Part shown: positions 6,296-7,323 of the stretch, in pieces
Layout of the letters: every line of letters begins with the position of its first letter
Position numbering within the stretch: position 1 is the stretch's first letter
Assembly (NCBI GenBank): GCA_910585355.1
Contig: CAJUDN010000092.1
Location: 1-7,323, forward strand
DNA: 7,323 nt
Origin: an uncultured Lachnospiraceae bacterium
GTDB taxonomy: Bacteria > Bacillota_A > Clostridia > Lachnospirales > Lachnospiraceae
Direction of reading: 5' to 3'
Notes under the pieces: model-generated
Seen by the model: the letters and a program-made list of their open reading frames with translations, nothing else
The model's database searches: none
What the model was told of the DNA's origin: nothing
Made by a program: the position numbers and the translations under genes

Positions 6296-7114
6296 TTACG
6301 AAATCACAATTTCCATTCCCGTATAGAGCTGTTCTGCCCGGTCTCCCAGCTCGCCCTTTAAAAGCTCCATGGCTCTCTGTCCGGTGCAGTGGCCTGTATA
6401 CACCTTCTCAATCCCCGTCTCTCGGATGCGCCTGGCCAGCCCAAGCACTTCCTCATCGGAAGAGCGAAACAGATGGAGGCCGCCGATCAGGCCGTATATC
6501 CTCTTTCCCGGAAATGTTTTTTCCACTTCCCGGATGATATTATCGGCGCCGCCGTGGGAACAGCTGTTGAAAATTACCAGCCCTTTTTTCGTGTCAATCA
6601 CAAGACTCTGTTCATGGGCAAAGGAATCCGGCTTCCATGTATGCCCCTCCTTTACATACATGCCAGCCCTTTTTCCGACTTTTTCAAGGCCCGGGGTTTT
6701 GTGGGGCAGCAGCGTCACTCCGGGTACCGCCTCATAATCTCCCTCCACGTACACAATCCGGTCGGCAAAGGTTTTAAGGCTCCCCTCACGGATTCCAATA
6801 TATTTTTTAAACAGAAAGTTTTTCTTTCTGTAACAGTTTTCTTTTGTTCCTGCCCGCAGATAAAATTTCGCGGTCCGGTTTCTCGAGAAAAACTCCTCCA
6901 GTCCGTCTGCATGGTCATAATGGGCGTGGGACAGAACGCCAAATTCCACATCGGCCAGGGAAATTCCCATGCTGTCCGCGTTCTCTGCAAACACGCCTGT
7001 GGTTCCCGTATCCAGAAGAATTTTGCGGCCGTCATATTCAATATATACAGCCAACCCCCACTCGGCTTTCCATTCATTTTTCGTGATATTGTCCACCAGA
7101 ATTCTTGCAATCAT
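6296..7114 (-). CDS. Metallo-beta-lactamase-fold hydrolase, COG1237 type, in the cobalamin operon
   Basis: A 272-residue cytoplasmic metallo-beta-lactamase-fold protein. Visible metal-site elements are LLDTGTTG (33-40), the HxHxDH motif in SHAHYDHADGL (62-72; His63, His65, Asp67, His68), a likely His187 in NSCSHGGADN (183-192), and His214/His242 in GGLHLF and TGHCTG. The HEQSLVI, GGLHL and GHCTG pattern is that of COG1237, whose members include proteins annotated as dihydropterin-ribofuranosyl-aminobenzene-phosphate synthases, a label that rarely has experimental support. No signal peptide is visible. The start at 7114 is chosen because MIARILVDN begins the fold directly and AGGAAGGA (7121-7128) lies six bases upstream; an in-frame ATG at 7153 lacks a good site. 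Being placed 20 nt ahead of cbiF implies a role linked to corrinoid synthesis or salvage, but the substrate is unknown. A phosphoester or ribose-phosphate substrate in lower-ligand chemistry is speculation. Confidence 0.85.
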   Translation of the reverse strand: MIARILVDNITKNEWKAEWGLAVYIEYDGRKILLDTGTTGVFAENADSMGISLADVEFGVLSHAHYDHADGLEEFFSRNRTAKFYLRAGTKENCYRKKNFLFKKYIGIREGSLKTFADRIVYVEGDYEAVPGVTLLPHKTPGLEKVGKRAGMYVKEGHTWKPDSFAHEQSLVIDTKKGLVIFNSCSHGGADNIIREVEKTFPGKRIYGLIGGLHLFRSSDEEVLGLARRIRETGIEKVYTGHCTGQRAMELLKGELGDRAEQLYTGMEIVIS

Positions 7115-7120
7115 ACAATT

Positions 7121-7128
7121 TCCTTCCT
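7121..7128 (-). promoter_or_regulatory. Ribosome binding site deciding the start of the MBL-fold gene
   Basis: AGGAAGGA on the minus strand, six bases before ATG 7114. It favours the 272-residue start over the in-frame ATG at 7153. Confidence 0.75.
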
Positions 7129-7136
7129 CTGTTCTT

Positions 7137-7323
7137 TCAGTCCCTGCGGCCATCTTCTGACATAGGTAAAGCAGACAGCTCCGTCACAATCTGGTCGTAG
7201 GTCTTTCTCCCCATAATGACCGTATCCACGTTCCGGGCAAAGGCCTCGTATCCGTAATCTCCCGGATAGCCAGCATCCCCACCGAGAAGCCAGCCTACCT
7301 TTCCTTGCTCATCTGCAATAAAT
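7137..7323 (-). pseudogene. C-terminally truncated dihydrofolate-reductase/RibD-C-like reductase (5' end outside window)
   Basis: The 61 visible residues, FIADEQGKVGWLLGGDAG followed by VDTVIMGRKTYDQIVTELS (32-50), match the first third of DHFR-like RibD C-terminal-domain reductases (YwjB/YyaP type). These are normally about 170-190 residues, and their N-terminus is expected only some 15 residues beyond the window edge. After TELS the frame gives an unrelated tail, ALPMSEDGRRD, and stops at 7139-7137, so the cofactor-binding C-terminal two thirds are missing. In another frame the next bases encode FTYVRRWPQG and end in a TGA that overlaps the MBL-fold gene's ATG. TYV is a weak echo of the segment usually found about ten residues after TELS. 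An internal deletion with frameshift is the likely cause. NADPH-dependent function is not expected from what remains. It lies 22 nt ahead of the MBL-fold gene on the same strand. Confidence 0.7.

Noticed and set aside
7115..7153. Longer start for the MBL-fold gene at ATG 7153
   Set aside because: The 13 extra residues precede the fold, while ATG 7114 has a strong AGGAAGGA at six bases.
6389..7165. 258-codon plus-strand frame
   Set aside because: It is opposite the MBL-fold gene, has no recognisable motif and no ribosome site was noted.

Overview
The window is an internal piece of a cobalamin (vitamin B12) biosynthesis operon. Every real gene reads on the minus strand, so transcription runs from high to low coordinates. 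Short overlaps, AGGAGG-like ribosome sites, about 50% GC and the protein style all suggest an anaerobic Clostridia-type Firmicute, most likely a Lachnospiraceae gut bacterium. This placement is inference; there is no rRNA or other marker gene here.

Layout in transcription order: (1) 7323-7137, the end of a dihydrofolate-reductase/RibD-C-like reductase that stops about 100 residues too early and looks broken. (2) 7114-6296, a metallo-beta-lactamase-fold hydrolase of the COG1237 type. (3) 6275-5505, cbiF, the C11 methyltransferase. (4) 5508-5359, a 49-codon ORF made from two extra 73-bp tandem copies of the cbiF/cbiH junction. (5) 5362-4628, cbiH, the C17 methyltransferase. (6) 4631-2535, a three-domain fusion of CbiJ (precorrin-6A reductase), CbiE (C5 methyltransferase) and CbiT (C15 methyltransferase/decarboxylase). 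(7) 2557-1136, cbiA, cobyrinate a,c-diamide synthase. (8) 1085-1, cobT, the lower-ligand phosphoribosyltransferase, which runs off the left edge within a few residues of its expected end.

Together the genes cover the ring-methylation middle of the pathway (C17, C11, then C1-side reduction, C15/C12 and C5), the first amidations (a,c-diamide) and activation of the lower base. The set is of the Cbi (cobalt-early, anaerobic) kind. CbiL, CbiG, CbiD, CbiC, CbiP, CbiB and CobU/CobS are not in the window. Genes 3 to 7 are linked by 4-nt ATGA overlaps or a 23-nt overlap, so translational coupling is expected throughout. No promoter, riboswitch or terminator was recognised; the control region should lie beyond 7323.

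The most unusual feature is the cbiF-cbiH junction. A 73-bp unit, holding the end of cbiF with its ribosome site plus the first codons of cbiH, occurs as two extra diverged copies. Although 73 is not a multiple of three, two copies together keep the stop/start overlap geometry. The cbiF stop overlaps the small ORF's start, and the small ORF's stop overlaps the cbiH start. The other points worth a second look are the CbiJ-CbiE-CbiT fusion with its repeat-built linker, the MBL-fold enzyme embedded in the operon, and the truncated reductase ahead of it.
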